This document shows positions 1 through 13,468 of a DNA stretch of 64,000 bases, in pieces; within the stretch, counting starts at the first letter, position 1, and every line of letters begins with the position of its first letter. The notes beneath the pieces were generated by a model. It worked only from the letters and a program-made list of their open reading frames with translations. It was not told the DNA's origin and made no database searches. Origin of the DNA: Himantopus leucocephalus (Eukaryota > Chordata > Aves > Charadriiformes > Recurvirostridae). Location of the stretch: contig RSEF01000004.1 in assembly GCA_003993805.1 (NCBI GenBank), positions 16,861,819-16,925,818 on the forward strand. The letters are read 5' to 3'. Both the position numbers and the translations under genes were made by a program.

Positions 1-4
1 TTAC

Positions 5-156
5 TTTCTAGTTTGCCCTTTTTCCTTCTAATGGATGCCCGAAGTAGATCTGGCCCCTCTAAGTCTTCCTGAAATCGTTTTGCCTTCACTTCCGAAAACC
101 ATTCACCCGTCACAAACTTCTTCTTCTTTTCATCCTTGATGGAGCCTTGTATCCGC
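5..156 (-). CDS. SYTL-like exon 3: second half of the Slp homology domain
   Basis: The acceptor tgactttcag ends at 157 and the exon begins at 156. It encodes RIQGSIKDEKKKKF, then VTGEWFSEVKAKRF, then a basic run ending RASIRRKKGKLE. The donor is GTAA at 4-1, cut by the window edge, so the exact exon end is a little uncertain. The TG-x-WF motif is the second Rab27-contact element in Slp proteins. Confidence 0.82.
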
Positions 157-2585
157 CTGAAAGTCAATGAGAACATTACACACCATAAAGATCTCCAAGG
201 TTTTGACTTCTCCTGAGCTACCTTTGTAACAATTGTCCGTACGGTTCATCTGTCTGATACTACAAAGGATCCAGAGGTTATTCTCTGCAATCAAAAGGCC
301 CAAACCAGCATTAAACCAAAAGCTGGTTTATTTTTTTATCTGAAATGGGAACAGCATCTTGTAAACACAGGCTTTCACTTCTTCCAAATTTTACAAATCC
401 AAATCAGAGTCACCTGGCAAGGAGATCTGCCTGTTTGCTTTGCAGCCCTGAGGGTTTGGGAAGGGGTGGGGCTGTTCTTGCACTTCTCCGTTTTATTTGT
501 CTATTAATATCTTTATGAGCGGCAAAGCCTTTTGGATCAAATCTGGTGCAAACCATGGAAATAAATCATGTTGTTTAGGGGAGCAACCTGTCCCTGCAGC
601 ATTCTCCCTGGACACTGCTCCTCCTGCCGTGCCCATTTTGGCACTCAAACAGTTAGCTCTCCTTCCTGAGCCCAGCTTCTCCTACCTTAACTGGCTTGGG
701 CACACCCAGGGCTGGTTTTTGGCACCTAAACCCATCAGTGCTCTGTTTGCTTGCCTGTACTTTTAACCCTCCTCTGGTTATTTTGTTTTTACACCACGGC
801 TTGCTGAATTAGCTGCCTTTGAGGTGGCACTGCCTCCCACACCTCACCACAATTCAGGGTCCCTGCGAGATCCAAGAGGCCAGAGGAAACTCCCATCTCA
901 GTCCAATTCTCAGCAGGAAGAGGGGGCAAAACCCCAGATAGCTGTGGAGCCTTGAAGGGTCACATTTGCCTACCTAAAGGCCAGAAGGGAGCAGGTATGG
1001 GATAACCGGGCTCGAGGCTCCGCAGGCAGTGCTGGGGGACCCAGCATGGACAGCCAGGGAGCTGCACAGCTCCCATCTAGATCAGGGCTGCATCTGCCCC
1101 CGTGGGGGTCTCAAGGTGCTGCGCCAGAGGAGATGTAGGAACATATTTTAGTCTTGCTGACGCCAGATCAGTGTAATGCCACTGAGTTCATTTCACCCGG
1201 CAGGCAGGTTGTGTTGGAGCCAAACACGTCCACACTCGCACCAAAGGTCTTGCTGCATAGGGCCATACTGACAGCAAGGGGCACCTGGCACCACCTCGGT
1301 CAGGATCTCACTCGCTTGGCTCCCAAATGAAAGCCTTCTGCGCAACAGATTCCAAAGAGAAGTGAAACAAACCTGAAATAACCCAAACACTCTTTTCCCC
1401 AAACCTCCACTGCAGAGCAGAAATTTTACCGCATTTCAGAAAAAAAAAAAAAAAAAAAAGAAGAAAAAAAAGAGAAAACCATTTTGAAACCTGGTTTCAA
1501 TTCAGAGGAGATGTAAGAGCATGCAGACACATACATCTCAATCCGCTCGCATGCCACCAGCAGTCCTGTTTCCCCAGCTCTCAGCCCCGAGCAGAGGCCA
1601 GGGCTTGCAGGCTCCCCGCAGCCTGCTGCCAAGCCACCCGCTCCCCCTTCGAGCCCTGAGCACCCCTCCTACATGGGGCTTACTCTTCTCTGGCTCAACA
1701 GCGAGTCGAAGACTCACATCCTTAACGGGGGTAAACTGGCACAGGGCCACCCATGCTCACTGAACTACTCATTGCTTGCCCTGGAGAGTTTGGTGCCAGC
1801 TTCCTGAGCCTGGTGCATACTGTCAACCCAGATGGTCTAATGGCTGGCATTTAAAAAGTGACAGCAGCAACAAGCAATCTCGATCAACCAGACCTGAGCT
1901 CCAGGATGGCCAGTGGCAAGTGAGCTGAACTGAGCGCGATTCCTGGCTCTGCAAGGGCTCCCCGCAAACCTTTGGCAGATCACGTAGCCTCTCACTGCCC
2001 CTCTCTGCCTGCACGATGGATGCTTCACACACACCCACCTCAAAGAGCACCAGAGGAGCACAGAGCAGAGACGGGGATGTAAAGTCTCATTTTAAAGCAC
2101 TCTATGGGATTTCTGTGCTACTGAGCGAGGAAAACAAGGTAGCAGCTACTCCCCTGCTTGGACCTCTGACACCGAGAGATCAGCATCTCCCTCCCCAGAT
2201 GATTTCCCTTGGCGTCTCTGAGGGCTGCTGACTGACTCAAAAGGAGAGTCCAGCCCTACAGTCCTGCAGAGAGAGGACAGCGGAGACAGCAGGATGGCTG
2301 AGAAATCAGGAGGTGCAATTAAAAGATCTGTCAGGATCTGAGCAAGAAGGGACAGCACTGCTACAGCCTGCACCTCTCCTTGTTGCGCGCGCGCACACAC
2401 ACACACACACTCTCCTCTCTAAAAGAAGTACAAAAATCCCCCCAGGGGAAGCTCACGTCCTGCTGTTATTGCATGCTCTCTCACCTGATGCGATCCCCAT
2501 CCTTCTTCTTCAGCTCCGCATCTCTCTGCAGAACCTTCATCAGCTTCTCATACTCCTCCTCGGTCAGGAAGCTCAAGTCCAACAT
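5..2585 (-). CDS. Synaptotagmin-like (Slp/SYTL family) protein, N-terminal part; continues off the left edge
   Basis: Slp proteins bind GTP-loaded Rab27 through an N-terminal Slp homology domain and tether secretory vesicles through C-terminal C2 domains. Two coding exons are seen: 2585-2485 (33 codons plus 2 nt) and 156-5. They join in frame across a GT/AG intron to give about 84 residues. Residues 1-33 begin MLDLSFLTEEEYEKLMKVLQ, the classic first Slp helix. The second exon carries TGEWFSEVKAKRF, matching the family (S/T)GxWF motif. The zinc finger found between these halves in SYTL3, SYTL4 and SYTL5 is absent, so the protein resembles SYTL1 or SYTL2. The C2 domains lie outside the window. 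The start was chosen because it matches the family N-terminus, has A at -3, and the probable first exon has no ATG near its donor. The family is secure; the paralogue is not. Confidence 0.85.
1440..1478. repeat. Poly(A)/A-rich tract
   Basis: Twenty consecutive A residues are followed by A-rich sequence with scattered G. There is no recognisable retroelement body next to it on either side. Confidence 0.9.
2385..2410. repeat. Alternating (GC)n(AC)n microsatellite
   Basis: About 5 GC dinucleotides run directly into about 8 AC dinucleotides, giving 26 bp of strict purine-pyrimidine alternation. It lies about 75 bp inside intron 2 of the SYTL-like gene from the exon 2 donor. Confidence 0.9.
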
Positions 2586-2618
2586 CTTCCCTGCACTCTT
2601 CTTCAGTTCTTCAGGCAG
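2485..2618 (-). CDS. SYTL-like exon 2: first coding exon with 5' leader
   Basis: The acceptor (tgcttcag) ends at 2619 and the exon begins at 2618. The leader is 2618-2586 and ATG is at 2585-2583. Coding runs to 2485, followed by the donor GTGAGA. The exon ends in phase 2 (AG), completed to an Arg codon by the next exon. The reading frame stays open upstream of the ATG (LPEELKKSAGK), so an upstream start in a different first exon cannot be wholly excluded. Confidence 0.85.
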
Positions 2619-5600
2619 CTGAAGCAATGACACACCAGGAACTAATCCAGCCCAGACTGCCGCAATGCCATGGGCAGCCCCCGTGCAGCCCGCCCTGGTG
2701 TGCTCAGCAAGACGGGGATGGAGAAAAAGGACTTCACAACAGCATGGCTTGGGTGGAAGCCGCGTTAGCACCTGGACTTGCACTTCCAGGCTCTTTGCTG
2801 GCACGTTTCTCTGCACCGCATGCCTTCCCCTGCCAGGAAAATTCTCTCAGCAAAATTATGCTCCTTCGCTTTCCTTCAGGCACAGTGGCAGCGATTTGGA
2901 AGCCAACGTCAATCAAACAGGCAAGCACGGGAAGGAGTGAGCTCGCCGCCCGCCGGAGCTGCCTCAACAGGCACGCAAGCTCGTCTCACCAACGGCAACC
3001 CCAGCACCTCTGGCATGCGCCTTCTTCAACGGGGAAGTCTGCCTCCGTGGAGTTCAAGCATCCCTGCAAAGAAATAACACCGAGATGCCTTTTATGATAA
3101 GCACGACATATGGTAACCGAATGTGTACATTGGGGGTTTTTATTTGTTCTTCAGCACAAGTTTCAAAACAAGCTGCCCTACTTTCCTCCCCGTCCTACAG
3201 TTCCTCACGTGGTATTAACCTAAGACAATATTTTATTTTAGCTGCTTTCCTACTAAGAGGTAAACAGTTGCCTCAGCATGCTACAAGCAAAATATGCAAC
3301 TAAATTACCAAATTGCTCACTTGCTTTTTACCTCCATTCTTCTTTTCCTCACTTCTTTCTGCCCTAAATGAGACCGACAGTAACGAACCACCCTTCGTGA
3401 AGCAATCGGAAAATGACAGAACAGCAACCTGCAAGTGTTATTGCTGCATGTTATGCTATAAAATACCAGAGGCTGCTCATTTTCTAACATGCGTGCACTT
3501 TGCTTTATGCTGCACTGATATTTGCTATTCAAACAGCACGGCTGCAGATCACTCAGCGTTTCAACAGATGCCGAAAATGGCCAGAGGCTGCAGGGTGCGG
3601 AGGAAGAGTAAATCACGTGTTGCTTTGCTACTTTATTCCTTTTCCTCTCCCCTGGCCAATTTGAGGGCAATAAGGCACACATCTGAGGGAGCAGAAGTTC
3701 TGCTCGTGTCCATGTAGGCAGTTTCTAGCTCATCAGATGGGATTTTTCCACTGTTTCTACGCCCATCAGGTGACTGTGGGTTTCATCATACTTGGCTTTT
3801 TCTCCCAAAGCCACAGCCTTGGGAGTCAGGTCATTAAAAATGAATAAATCCCAGCTTTCATGGCAAATGTGATCTGAAGGTCATCAGGCCCATTCCCTAA
3901 CCTCAAGGCCTGTATCACCCCATCTCTCTGTCCGTCTATTCCACCCCTTCGAGGACGGCAGTCGCAGCCCTCCTGGGCCACCTACTTCAGTGCTTAGCTA
4001 ACTGGCAGCAAGCAGCTTCTTCCCATTGCCGGCCCCAGATCTCCCCGACAGATCGTCCTGTCCGCCGCGGGAGGGATCCTTTGCAGCCATCCTCACAGGC
4101 TTTTACACTCCAGCCTCCACGATAACCAGCCCCAGCTCCTGCAGGTTCCTCAGGGCTGGGGTCTCCATCAGTTTTGTCACTCTTCTTTGGGCTGTCTCCA
4201 CATGGTGCACCTCTGCCTTCATCGGGCATATCCAAAGTCGAGCACAAGTATTTCAGCTCAGCTTCGCTCATTTGACATCATTTCACAAATTTACATTATT
4301 TTATGGATGATACATTCCCAAATGTTTGCCTTTTTCATAATGGCGTAACAACATGTTAGAAGAAGGCATCTGACCTTAATGCTTACAAAGAAATACCGCA
4401 TAAAAAGGCTCATAAAAGGAATGGGCATTGTCATAAAAACTCTGTAATTATTTGAAAATAATTTTTGGAGGTAAGGAAACAACATTTCATATTTCTTTGA
4501 GGCAAGTATGGCTGTGCTTGTCACATTACAATTATAGCCTTCATCATCTGAGAAACTACCGATACCACTCTAAATAGTTAAACCAGAAAGAGTAATAAAA
4601 AGCCCTAACGAATCTCTACTGTTTAAACCTATGTTTCACCCAGCTTGGCACGGCACTGCCATGCTTGGTTCCAACCAGCTACCCTCTCTGGCTCTCAGGC
4701 ACAATCCTACTTCTACAAAGACATTTATAGAAATTTCTGGGACAGATTTTCTTTAAAATAATGTATCTAGGGACACAGTTTTCACAGTATTTGCTTCTCT
4801 AGAACATTTATTTATTTTTAACAAACCCATGATGTGTGGGCTGAAAGTACTTCAGAAAACATTTTCAGCGAAGACTCATATTTATTCATCAGTATGGTAC
4901 TCAATTAGAAAAAGAATAAAGGCTACTTCTTTGTAAATAGCCTTTTTCTCCCCCTGAGAATGTTTTCTTACTGGAATAGTTACATTAGAAGGAAAAGGCT
5001 AACAGAAACCAAACAGCCAACTCCTTCTTTTGTTTTAAATAGTTAAAAATCAAACCACTTAATGCACTCGCTGTGGGAAAGTGAGCTGGTCCAGCAGACC
5101 GCTCCACCTGGAGGTTTTGCTGGCAGTCTCAGGAGCAGCAAAGTGCCTGGGTGGCACTCCCAGCCAGGCCTGCGGGAGTAACCAAGGCTGGGAAATGATC
5201 TCCACACGTGCCACGGGGCTGTCCCCACCGTGACTTGAGCCAATGCAGCCTCCGATGGATGCGCCGTGCTGCCGTGCCTCGGCTGCTGCAGAGGCTTGAA
5301 AGAGGAGAACCCCACCATTAACCACTCGGGTACACAGCGATAAGGGAGAGCGTGTTATTTGTTTACTTGGGTCTGCAGGCGCAATAGATGAAGGATAAAA
5401 ATCAACCGATGTGTACGGTTGTGTTATCAGGCGGACACAGTGCACTGTACCTAACCATCGCCCGCTCCCCCACATTGCTTAATCCTGGAGTTCGCGTTTA
5501 CGCTCCACACAGCTCTGATTTATTTTGTTAGATTGCTCATAATCCTCTCCCCTCTCAAAGCCCTGTTAATAAACGGTTCAGAGACCACAGGGATGATGCA

Positions 5601-8600
5601 GTGCAAACACCTAAATCAAGAGATCTGTAAGAAAGCCAGGACCCTGTGGGTCTCACGCAGACGGGGCCACTTTCTGCATGTCCTGCCCAGCCCTTGCCTC
5701 GCCACCTCTGCAAACGGCAGGGAAGGGAAACACAAAAGCCTTGCAGTTTTGTAGGGCAATGATGGGAGCCACCGAGCAATGCTGGGGAAGATTTTACCCT
5801 AGACTACTGGGACCTCTTAAGTGCAAGCACCTTTATTAGCCCGCTGATATAAATTGGTTTTGGACAAACTATGACAAGCAAAAAGACAGTTGCACTCTCC
5901 TTCCCTCCTGCCGGTGGGAGACCCCTCCTAGGTCAGGATTGCTCTCTGGCAACAGGACCAAAAGGGAGAGTCATGAAAGAGCAAATTGTTTGTGTCTGGA
6001 TTAGCAGCGTCTGCTTGAAGACTGATGCCCACCGTGCAGAGCGAACTCCGGCTGCTCTCAGGCGCTGCACCACCACAATGCCCCAGAGCAGGGGGAACAG
6101 CCCTGCTGGGTCCTGCCACGTGTCACGACAAAGCAGAGGGACAAAACGGATCATCATGGCTACAGGAAAGACCGTAAATCTGAGCAGAGGAGCACCCTGG
6201 ATGTCCAAAGGACTTTCCTCTAGCTGCTTTTCTGGGGGAGAGAACATCACAAAGAGATCGACTCGCGTGCCCAGCCGTGTTGACAAACGCTGGGTGTGGA
6301 GGGGGTGTGGAGACAAGCAGAAGCATGACCTATCATGTGGCATAACTGGCTGCATCTCTTACTGTGATAGCTTTTGATTTCTTGTGGCCGCCTCCTCAAG
6401 AAGAAGCAAATGCTCCGGTCCCTGGAGAAGATCTGTCACGGTCTGTCACGCCGCTGAGCAGCTTGTCAAACACAGAGTGCAAGGATGGGCGGAGAATTGA
6501 GGCCTGTTCCGTTAAAACAGAATACTGGGATGTGCACATCTTATCTCCCAACTGATATTCAGTGTCCAGTTTAAAAATACAGGAAGGGCCACAGACGGCT
6601 AGACCGAAGGTCCCTGTAACGCACGGGCTTACCTTCAACACGGGCTAACAGCACACGGCTAGAGAGAGTATGGCGAGCCGTCTGCGCTCCAGCCTCCTGC
6701 TGGTACAGGGCAGGGACTGCCCGAAGCAGGAGCAATGTCTCTGCGTTTCGCAGATTTTTCTAATTAGTTCCTGAACGCACATTAATTTTAAGCATTTGCA
6801 ATATCCTCAAAGCCCCACAGTCCCACAGCCTCACTATGTTTTAAATGCAAAAGTGTCTACCTTTGTTTTGTTTTGACCTGCCACTTGCTTGCTTCATTTG
6901 ATATCCCCAAATGTTTTATTAGAAAACCCAGCGCGGATTACTCCGCATTCACCTACTCCGATGCTGCTCATTTTGCAGACCTGTGTCACAGCCAGTTTCT
7001 CTTCCAGATGAAGGAAGTTTGTTGTTTGCTTATCCCAGGTGTTACTCGGGGAGCTTTGATCATTCATTCCTCACACCCTTCTCTGCCCCCACGCATCTTA
7101 CTACAGAACGGCTGAGCAGGGTTTAGGTGCAAAAAAGGCTTTTCCCAACAGCCGCAGCCCCTGGTATCTTCACCCGCCAGACTGGTTTTGCAGTGCCAGG
7201 AGAGGCGGTGTAAGCCGTGCCAGCTGCAGCTCTGCAGCCAGGAGGGAGACGGGCAATGCCAGCCTTCACATGGGGACAGCCAACGGCTCTGCCAGCCCCT
7301 TGGAGAGAGGAGAGCTCTCATCACCTGCAGAAAAGCTAAGAAGGACGCTAATAAAAGGAATAAAGCTTCCCTTTGTCAGCTGCTTGGAGCGTGTGACACC
7401 AAAGCACAGTGCCATTCAGGGAGAACGGCAGTCCCACATGTTTTGGAGCTGACAACCAGGGAAAGGCTGAGCACAGGTGCGGAGAGACTCCGTTTATGCC
7501 AGCCCAGACATGGAAATTTGTGACCTGTCCAAAACTGCCCCTTTCCCCCTTCAGCAAAGCACCAAGCAGCGGTGTGACATGCATTCCCCTAGCACCAAAC
7601 CAATATCCAACCCCTAAAGTGAAGGGGCAAATAAACACCAACCTTTCTTCAGCAGCGCGCAACATCCTCTCGCAGGGAGCATACCTGCACTGGGGCACAC
7701 CAAGTGAACGCACGTTCGGACAGCCTGCAGCCTGGACAATGCTCATTTCCTCGTTCCTCGGCGCTTTGCAGCGTGTCCCCACACATGTGCTCAAACCCAA
7801 GTGCATTACCTGTGCCGACGGTCCTGCCTCCTCTCACTCGGAGCCTGCTGGACGCGCAGGTCATGGGCATGCAGCCGCGCCCGCAAGGAAAAGCTCGAGA
7901 AGGTGTACTGCTGGAGCGCTTTCCAAAATAAATAGTTTGACCCATGTTGGGTTTCTGCAGCATTAAAAGCTATTTATGAAAGAAGGTATGTTACAGATCT
8001 CTCACCTGAATGAATATATTCTCTCTTTTCAAGTTTTTTCTTTTTATTACAGTGGAGAAGGGTGTTGTTTGGGGAGTTGTTTGATTTTTTTAAGTAACAC
8101 TCTTTTAAATAGTTTTATCAGGTGAAAATTAAATGTTTGCTTAGCCCAGCAGGCATGAAACAGTCCCTTTTGGAAAGGCAGATGCTGAAGGGGCTGCCGC
8201 TTTCTTTGTGCTGCATTTTCACTTTATTTCTGGGAGATTTAACTCAGCTTTAGCTCAAAACAGAACTATGTTAATGCTCTCCATAACGAACCCAAGCACA
8301 AACTGCTCAGGCGCACAGTACCAGCTCAATGCTCTTGCTGTCATCTGCCTACAGACACGATTTATCTATAGACCATCTGCAGGGCACTCCAGTCTCGGTT
8401 GTGATTTCTCAGCGTGTACCTTTCCTTCCCCATGCTGCACGTCGTCCGCAGCGCTGGGATGTGCACAGATTAATAATATACACCACGGGCCAAGCAGATT
8501 TCATTGATTAGATGCTGCTTTGCATGCAGAGGAACAGGATGAATTTAGGAACTTTAACCTGCCAATTTGGTAGTCAGGACCCACTAACAATGACAGTATT

Positions 8601-11379
8601 TAACACCCCAATTTCATCACCCAGGTCAGCGCAGGACCGTCCAGACCCACCTCACCCTTTGAGACCTGGAGCTGCACACAGGTCCATGTAATAAAGATAT
8701 GAAAACATCCCTACTCAAAACATAACAAAACCCGGAACAGATAATACTGATCTCACAAGGCTATTCATAGCCAGATGAAAATAGCAGCAAGCTGGAAAGG
8801 CTGCTTGCCTCCGTCCATACCTCTTTATCACATAACCTGTCACAATGCAAGGAAATAACCTCCTTTTGCTTTACAATGTGCGGACGCTTCCCAATACCCT
8901 CATTAGTCAAGACAGCTCTTGCAGGGCAGGTCAAAACCAAGAGTAGCATTGTATTAAGAATGATGGATGTGGTCCTGGCACCCACAGTCATACTGCAGTT
9001 CTCAGTATGTGCTGTAGTTAACAGTACCAGAAAGACTTAGTGCCCAAACTGCCATACCTGTACAGAGCCCGTGATCAGCCTTGTGCCTCTCCCTGTCTCA
9101 CGCTGGAGGATCCAGCCCCACTCTTCCTCCCATCTGATTTCTTCTGCTGTCAGTACCATGAAACATTGCCATCACTAGTTTATAGGCAAAACGCTGACAG
9201 CCATTATAATGCTCATAAGCATAATACTATGACATTTGATTGATGGCCTTTACCAGGAGAGAAGAAATAAAAAGCAAACTATAGGACAGTCTTTCTCTTT
9301 GGGAGGGATGGGCTGAAAACCAACATAAAACCTCCAGTCCGTGAGGGCTGGACTGTGTCTCCCTGCCCTGAGTCTGGCGCTGCGGCTGCAGCCAGAAAGG
9401 GAGCGGTGCAATCCCAGTTTCTACCCAGTGCAGGAGCTTGCCGTTGGCTGCAGCCTGTACCAGCTGCAGTCACTGAGAGAAAAGGCAGTGCTGGGCTGGG
9501 AAGCCGCGAGCCGATGGGGCTGGCACAGCAGAAGGGAGCCAGATGCGTGAGTGTCACTTAGACCTGTGGCAGCTTGACGGCTGCAAGTGCTCCCTTTTAC
9601 ACCCGGACAAGCCCTCAAGGTGCAATAATACAGACAGGAACAGTATTGCACAAGCCTACAAACACTGCTCTGAAGTATCAGATTGCTGGATAACAGGGAG
9701 TGCAGGCAGTATGTAACCTTCACACTGGAATTCAGGCGTTCCTAAGGCAGCCAAGGGCTGTCCCACTGAAAAGGCACACGGATGAAGCGCAGACACCCCT
9801 GCCCAGGTACATTCTGCCTCTGGCCGCAATCACACCACTAGCACTCTTTCTCCCTTTCTGTGCTCACATCTCCCCTCTCACTGTCACGAAATAAATATAT
9901 AAAATACCTGCCTTTTGGTTAGCCATTGCGAAGCGAAGCTCCACGGCATCATGAGAGGCTCTCCCAAGGTGCATCGCTTTCTCATAATTTGCAATATGCC
10001 GCTTGTAGCTATGAACTGTCTAGTCCTTTGCAGACCAAGAGCAGCTGTGAGCTACGAGAACAGAGAATATATTTAATACAATTGTTTTCTGAAAAGCTAT
10101 TCCACTAAAAATGCTGTGGCTGCACTATCTAAATGGTATTTTGTCTGACTTGTCCCACTGACAGAGAAGAGGTGTACTGTTCCTACGCAAAAAACACCTA
10201 AGCAACTAAGTCACATAGAAATGGCCTTCAGATGAGAGACAGCTGATAAGATAAAGAATGATTTCAAACAAAGCAGGCAATTGTGGTCTCCTGGAGCAGT
10301 CCATGTACAAATGTATCTCTTGCCATCACACAGGGAATGTCAAGGCCAAATTCTAGCAATAGCAGGCTGGTTTGGCCTCACCCATCTCCAAATGCCAAAA
10401 TTACTCAAGCTCAGCTAATCATAGACTTTACAGAGATTTTTCTCTATGCAGCGAGGGCTGTACCTGACACGATGTGCCATTCCCACCTCAGACACAAGCA
10501 TGAGCAGCTGCTGCCTACCAACAACCACCACCGAGGGCAGCTTTGGCAGTGCCCGAGGGGCAGGCTGGAAGACAGCAGCTCTGACCTTAGCAACGGCTCT
10601 TCACTCCGATGCGCATCCCAGAAAAAAAAATACTGCTCAGTTCACTGTGAGCACAGCCTTGGGTGGTTTCTCTCCATTTCAGTCATTGTCTCACATTACG
10701 CTTTCCAATAATGTCCTGCACGATGGAGAATCTCAGCTGTTTTATTAAAATATTTTTCCTCCTCCTCCTCCCCCTGGGCAGCTTTAGTGAAGGACATCCA
10801 TTGATCAAGAATGGCCCTGAGATGCTCTTAGGCGCATAGGAATTGCAGGAATTTATCAGAGCAAGGAAGGTCTCCAGCCCAGCCCCATGTGAGCAGCCAG
10901 CAGAAGATATTTTAGAACAACAATACAATGCTAAACCAAAAAACCGAGTAAACTCCCCTATTCAGTGCATGTGGGGAATGCATAATTGAGGAAATGCTCT
11001 GCTGACCACATCAGAAGCGGGTGAACTCTGCTTATTTGCACTCAGCCTCAGAAATGCCACTGCTTCCCAAGAAGGTATGAGACCCACAATATTACAGAAG
11101 GTTTTGTTAAGGCTTCAGCTTCTTTTTGTAAAGAATGATGCATACGGATTTTTCCCCCTTATGCATTTCTACCCAACACAATGTAACTGTCGCACGAGTA
11201 ATTATCTACACTGAACTCTACCCATTTCCTTCTAGCAAGGAACTGCATGGGTGGAATTTGCATTACATACAATTTACTTCCTTTTATCCGTTCCTAATTA
11301 AGTGAACCATCCTACCTAGGGTAAACAAAAGACTTGAGTTTTCCAGTCCTAACTATTATTTCCTAGAGCCAGCATCGCC

Positions 11380-11394
11380 AAAAAAAAAAAAAAA
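11380..11394. repeat. Poly(A) run
   Basis: Fifteen consecutive A residues, with no attached retroposon body recognised. Confidence 0.85.
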
Positions 11395-13365
11395 CCATCA
11401 GAGGAGAAGTGTGACTCAGACTCCTTAAGGTCGATAAGGCCTTTCACTGGTGATAAACTTATAATCCAATGCTTTAGTTTAAATATTTGAGACTTCTGTT
11501 TATTTCATAGGTGGGGACTATTTGCAGATCTTGCCGGATGTAGCTCATTGTAATTCTGCAGATTGCCAGAACACAAATAAACAAGCACAGCCGGCTGGGA
11601 CACCGAGAAATCCTCCAATATCCCATTGAACAAGGAAGGCCGTGTCTCAGCTACAAGAGAGGACACCAGCATTTCAGAGACCGTGCTACGTCTGTCACCC
11701 CGCCAGACCCGCTCTGCCTCCGCCCAGCCCCAGCACAGGCAGGGAGTTTTGGTGGAGGGAACCTCTCCCACGCCACCACTAAATGCACTTGGCTTTGGGG
11801 TGGGGGGGGCAGAGGCTTGCGCTGAGGTTTGCGCTAAATCTGCACTTACATCCTCAAGAAAATGGAGTTTTAAAAGAATTTGCAATTCCCTGTGTATGAG
11901 TTTGTAACAAGCCTCCATCCTCGTGGCTTAGCTGCATTTCTGCTGCACTGACGTTTCCATCAGAGAAATATCCTGGTGTCCAGGCTTCCCTCTCAGCCAA
12001 GGGATAAAAGTCACATTATATCAGCTTTAAAGAACCCAGCTGTCCCACAAGCAGTGTTTTTAGATGCCACGTCGTACGAAGGTTACTCCTAAAAGCATCT
12101 TCTCAGCTGTTAGACTTGAAAAGGTAACAACAAATAAATATACGGTAGCTAAAAGTGAGAAATTACCAGCTTAAAGCTAGACCACTGCAGGTGAAGGTTA
12201 CATATTTAGACTAATCATCTCCCTGTCCCCATTTGTCACTCACTCATCCTCAGAACGTGGATATTTTCAATACGAAAAAGATAAGTTTTGGCTGAGTTCA
12301 AACAAAGAAAATGCAGGACTGGAAGATGAAGAAAAAAGCAACCACCCATGAGAACTTCTGGCTTTTATTTTTGACCCTGAAAAATATTTGCTGACCTCAA
12401 CTTTGTTCCTTCCAAACCTAATTTCTCTACGTTTGCCTCCAGTGGTGACACGTTATAAATTGCTTTCCTGACCCTGCTTGTTATGCCCCAGTAACACTGA
12501 GCTTGCAATGCCTGCCTGGTCGCCTGGAGCTGGTTAGGAGCCCACAGAATCAGAAGCCATTTTGCTGAAAAGAAAAAAGCAAAAAAAACCCTGGTTTTGT
12601 AACACGGTAACAGAAGTCAAAAATACATGGGGCCCAATTCCTTTGTATTCCTTTGCCTGCCGAGCTCCATGGCTCCAGGCAGGGTGCCGTGCTAAAACCC
12701 ATGGGAAACCAGTGCTGTTTGCTTAGGAAACTTTGCATACTGAGGGATCCTTCCTTCTGGTCAACGATCATTTTTAAGCCTCAGCCATGCCTGGATGATT
12801 CTGAAATAACTCAAAACCGGAATGAAGGTAACTGCAAAAGAACAGGGTGCATCTCATCATTGCTTAAAATGAGGTATACTTGGACGGTATAATTCCCTCC
12901 AGCATCTGGGAGAAGGAAAGTTTTGGAAAAAACCTTCTAAGAAATAATCACCCGATCTGCAATTTCTAGTTTGTGACGCCAAAACACAGAGGTGCTACAT
13001 CCAGGGCCTGGGGTCAGCCCCCACATTATGCAAGGGGAGAGAAATAAAGCTCAAGTCCATGCCTGATTTGGGATCCCCACCTTCTTCCCTTCTAATTTCC
13101 AAGCACACGCTGAGGCCTGGATGGGTCTGCGCTGTGCCTGGTTTGAGTACAGAAATGCACTATGCCATAATTTTAAATAAAGCTGTTTTACTTTGTCATG
13201 CTGAGATACAAAGTGAACTCCAGGGACAAATCCCATTAGTGAAGCTGCAACTTCCCTTTCTGTCAGAAATCTTGTTCCATGAGAAAACAAATTCATACAT
13301 GGGAATATTTTTTAATAAACTGACCGCTTTTCTTCCAGGAAGAAGATCCTAGATCTAACTGAAGA

Positions 13366-13468
13366 GATCTGATCTAGTTGAAGATGTCCCTGCTCATTGC
13401 AGGGGAGGTTGGCCTAGGTGACCTTCAAAGGTCCCTTCCAACCCAAACTATTCTGTGATTCTATGAAT
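13366..13468 (+). mobile_element. CR1 LINE, 5'-truncated 3' end
   Basis: The sequence contains the characteristic CR1 tail: gatgtccctgctcattgcag, then a block close to ggttggcctaggtgacctt, then aggtcccttccaacccaaac. It ends in the short tandem terminus attctgtg/attctatga. CR1 is the dominant non-LTR retrotransposon of birds and also occurs in other reptiles. The copy is only about 100 bp, as expected for severe 5' truncation, and has no coding capacity. The left boundary is approximate. It lies antisense within the inferred intron 1 of the SYTL-like gene. Confidence 0.9.

Larger units (their letters stand above)
157..2484 (-). other. Intron 2 of the SYTL-like gene
   Basis: This is a GT/AG intron between the two Slp-domain coding exons. 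It contains an A-rich tract near 1440-1478 and a (GC)n(AC)n stretch at 2385-2410. The small open frames here lack splice context or recognisable domains. I saw no other gene. Confidence 0.75.

Noticed and set aside
1440..1478. A-rich tract as the tail of a processed pseudogene
   Set aside because: No coding-like or gene-derived sequence precedes it on either strand.
2481..2816. Full 111-codon minus-strand frame as a coding exon
   Set aside because: Only the part after the acceptor at 2619 shows Slp similarity; the upstream portion is intronic readthrough and the last codons cross the donor.
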